From NCBI GenBank assembly GCA_049509675.1, contig JBEKZQ010000009.1:1-33658 (forward strand): a stretch of 33,658 bases of DNA, given 5' to 3'. The translations under genes and the position numbers were made by a program. This document shows positions 32,401-33,658 of the stretch, piece by piece (the stretch's first letter is position 1; every line of letters begins with the position of its first letter). The notes below the pieces were generated by a model. The model did not search any database. It saw nothing but the letters and a program-made list of their open reading frames with translations, and had not been told where the DNA came from. Source of the stretch: JBEKZQ01 sp049509675. GTDB taxonomy: Bacteria; Planctomycetota; Planctomycetia; Pirellulales; Thermoguttaceae.

Positions 32401-32615
32401 AAGAGCGGTACGATGGGCTGGCCATAATCGGGCTCACCGGGAATCCTGCCGAGAGAAGAGTAGTTGGCCGAATTAAGCAGGAACTGCGCCGCCGGCGTTA
32501 CCGAGAGCATGGCACGCGATTCCAAGGACTCGATCCTGAGATGACGCCTTGCAGCCAAGTCCCGCTGCGAATTGCACCGCACGCGCGAAAATCGACGGCG
32601 AATTCCGCTGAACAT
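29442..32615 (-). CDS. Exported LESRAMLS protein with CBM-like and (alpha/alpha) glycosidase-like domains
   Basis: 1057 residues; strong GGAGGGAAGG about 5 bases before the ATG. The N-terminus is basic and then IESLESRAMLSV, a variant of the LEPR-XLL motif of planctomycete exported proteins. About 70-225: beta-sandwich, CBM-like (FWVDEVRID). About 235-595: helical barrel with repeated aromatic and Gly positions (YDNAVAIMALLATGD, NAWFGLALIDLYGNTGT, WRSTEHNIDLFALNREL), resembling six-hairpin glycosidases; the catalytic residues are not identified. About 605-735: a second beta-sandwich (FETGDFAAWPWQLSNAG). About 735-870: an autotransporter-associated beta-strand repeat (NNYSRGTTLAAGSLTVSDTA). 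A Ser/Thr/Ala-rich tail follows without an evident anchor. Low codon bias at the 3' end compared with the operon may suggest weaker constraint there. Confidence 0.8.
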   Translation of the reverse strand: MFSGIRRRFSRVRCNSQRDLAARRHLRIESLESRAMLSVTPAAQFLLNSANYSSLGRIPGEPDYGQPIVPLFTDYYAGGDYCNIDSCVRLTLNGDDPDAGFGLTSMKATWDGTGVNGYFQFGIGPNLANRPRDISDLGYAHTVRFMAKGDTAGEQITVNVYTVSGAYFTKQVTLPASWTSTSPSAYDYVSLPQGLKPSDLTAVQFVMGDGLPSGNKSFWVDEVRIDTDGYDPLRIVQSYLARTPSDDTTYRDTYVYPGHSYLYDNAVAIMALLATGDATAQTTAGQIAAACIATVRSDGSYYNQRNSGHVLDGNGTPLSPWDDTQTLGDNAWFGLALIDLYGNTGTLSYLNAARAVSDWAETDLKATGTLGGYYGGFDTHGTAYTWRSTEHNIDLFALNRELAIALAGQNNSAAPTYAARASYAGNFVMDMYDSTGGKFWTGTAAGDTINESSVPLDVQLWASLALPLSGQYVGAIDWSKPLSWAETNLQATDGAFSGFKYSNEQTATNDVWFEGTGQAAVLYAVQGNTTKYATALQDVEYAELNHPNKDGYGVVAASSDDLADSFLGATYDARLSASATAWLVFAQQKLDPFNVAMRMADGFETGDFAAWPWQLSNAGTASNWAVESSTVHSGSYAAQSGAIGAASSSTLSVTLTVPAGVLSFWSSVSSASASGALSFAIDGTTANQWSGAVPWQQSFYNVSAGQHTFSWIFARGTGLPAGSDAAWLDDVAFATPLVVPGSVWTAAGLTLTLGSDGNLHVYTTGTTTDVLAARTPASVSNIEITAPSSGAANLTIDSTAGNPIPTGGLTYDGAGGLIITGPGNVTLSNPNNYSRGTTLAAGSLTVSDTAALPPAGSVTFAGGNLVLNFAGGGGSVTADTFAFAADISQSGANEMPGLSASAAIAAPALVTSEAAPFAHTEAAPAPIQTKPAGAMLTTSGSASRSASLMIGEAVTVLLSKPVTTLRVLNSISRSEMSTIDSPILSSSVTTPPLVTNAVAATARDTVLAQAVAPKSSGSTTSTNALLATTIARVAVRQAAAKKVGPLLLAADSVLALW

Positions 32616-32805
32616 GATCCTTCCCTCCGGGAACCGCTGCGAAGGGCCGCTCGCCGATACAATTCGTTTAACCGTTATTATTACGGGAAAAGCGCATTTT
32701 ACCCCTATTGGGTTGTCCGTACAAGCAATTTCGTGCCCGCAAGTTGTTCCCCGCCATAGGGCTCAGACCGGCCAGCATGAAGAAGAGCAATAGCGGTACA
32801 TAACC

Positions 32806-33658
32806 TCACCTCGCGCTGAAGACCGCGGCCGAGCGCGGGGGAACCACGAAGCCGCGGAGCTTCTCCTTGGACACGCGCCCCGGCAGCCCGCCGCAAACGT
32901 CCGTCAGGATGCCGTCGGGCAGCAGGTTGTGGACGTCCAGCGTCACTTCGGTCGCCTCTGCCCCTGCGTTGAAGATCACGGCCAGCCGATCATCGTCCAA
33001 CCGCCGGGCGAAGGCGTAGATGTCGTCATTCGAGTAGAGCGTCTCGAACTGCCCGCGACGCAGAGCCGGGTGGGCGTGACGCAGGGCGATGGCGCGCTTG
33101 CTGAACTGGTACAGGTCGCGATCCCACTGCCGCTGGTCCCAGGGGAACGTGCGGCGGCAGTCCGGATCGTGTCCGCCACTGAGGCCGATCTCGGTGCCGT
33201 AGTAGATGTTCGGCGCGCCGGGCATGGTCATCTGGAACAACATCGCCAGGCGCAGCGCGGACTTGTCGCCACCGGCCTGGTGCAGAAAACTCGCCGTGTC
33301 GTGGCTGTCCAGCAGGTTCATCTGGACCAGCGTGATCGGCCACGCGTAAAGCGCCAGCATTCGTTCGATCTCGTTGCCGAACGCACGGCCCCGCAGCGGC
33401 CGGAGGCGGAAGCCGCCGGGCCGGTACTCGCGAGCAAAGGTCTCGCGGCCGAAAAAGCCGATGCTGGCGCGGGCGAAGGGGTAGTTCATCACGGCGTCAG
33501 ACTGGTCGCCACCCAACCACCGCTTGGCCTCGTGCCAGATTTCACCCACGATGTACGCCTCGGGGTTCGCGGCCTTGACTCGCCGCCGAAACTCGCGCCA
33601 GAACTCGTCGTCGTCAATCTCCGTCGGCACATCGAGCCGCCAGCCGTCAATCCCGAAC
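32806..33658 (-). CDS. GH13 alpha-amylase-family glycosidase, 3' part only
   Basis: The gene enters from the right edge: the first complete codons read FGIDGWRLDVP, which is GH13 region II with the catalytic nucleophile Asp. Then come EAYIVGEIW (acid/base Glu), NLLDSHDTAS (transition-state Asp), IYYGTEIGLSGG and DPDCRRTFPWD, and a C-terminal beta domain ending VVPPRSAAVFSAR. The DPDCRR-PWD block fits the neopullulanase/cyclomaltodextrinase/alpha-glycosidase group more than a secreted alpha-amylase. About 283 residues are visible; the N-terminal domain and region I are outside the window. All three catalytic carboxylates are present, so it is probably active on alpha-glucans. It lies 190 bases upstream of the LESRAMLS gene on the same strand. 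Confidence 0.92.
   Translation of the reverse strand, partial: FGIDGWRLDVPTEIDDDEFWREFRRRVKAANPEAYIVGEIWHEAKRWLGGDQSDAVMNYPFARASIGFFGRETFAREYRPGGFRLRPLRGRAFGNEIERMLALYAWPITLVQMNLLDSHDTASFLHQAGGDKSALRLAMLFQMTMPGAPNIYYGTEIGLSGGHDPDCRRTFPWDQRQWDRDLYQFSKRAIALRHAHPALRRGQFETLYSNDDIYAFARRLDDDRLAVIFNAGAEATEVTLDVHNLLPDGILTDVCGGLPGRVSKEKLRGFVVPPRSAAVFSAR

Noticed and set aside
32616..32805. Small gene or RNA between the GH13 gene and the LESRAMLS gene
   Set aside because: It is AT-richer than its surroundings and probably holds the promoter of the LESRAMLS gene, but I see no convincing -35/-10 pair, hairpin or coding signal.

Overview
The window looks like a chromosomal piece of a GC-rich planctomycete, probably in the Pirellulales-like part of the phylum. 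The reasons are: a very large secreted PQQ-type propeller protein next to a secreted alpha/alpha-toroid protein; a MoxR/DUF58/BatA/VWA run extended by coiled-coil and NPCBM proteins; an exported protein with a LESRAMLS (LEPR-XLL-like) N-terminus; and a dense load of several unrelated palindromic repeat families. The assignment rests on family content and style, not on a marker gene.

Layout. 1-4263 holds a secreted FG-GAP/VCBS repeat protein, a rhomboid-like membrane protein with a zinc-ribbon tail, a small putative lipoprotein and Maf (the last two on the minus strand), separated by repeats. 4264-10209 holds the PQQ propeller/TPR protein and the toroid protein, 21 bases apart. 10422-29413 is one co-directional run of 11 genes: MoxR ATPase, DUF58, BatA-domain protein, VWA/GAT-like protein, DUF4175-like membrane protein, a secreted coiled-coil protein with a Gly/Glu/Lys tract, a secreted helical protein, an NPCBM protein, and three consecutive HtrA-like proteins. 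Seven of the ten junctions overlap by 1 or 4 bases, one is 20 bases, and two gaps hold a repeat. 29442-33658 on the minus strand holds the LESRAMLS exported protein with a putative (alpha/alpha) glycosidase-like domain, and the 3' part of a GH13 alpha-glycosidase running off the window.

How it may work together. MoxR, DUF58 and the two VWA membrane proteins resemble a Bat-type chaperone/metal-adhesion complex at the membrane. Downstream genes supply exported scaffold proteins and one HtrA protease with an intact His-Asp-Ser triad. It is followed by two paralogues that have each lost all three catalytic residues; the second also carries an alpha/beta-hydrolase-like domain without its nucleophile serine. 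This suggests one protease with non-catalytic partner or substrate-binding subunits (inference).

The most striking feature is the repeats. At least six palindromic families occur. They fill every gap longer than 25 bases in the 4264-29413 run, and in six genes they lie inside the reading frame and are apparently translated. In four of the last five genes they sit between an overlap-coupled start codon and the hydrophobic core of the signal peptide, making n-regions of about 45-75 residues. This resembles the logic of the Rickettsia palindromic elements but targets signal-peptide leaders.
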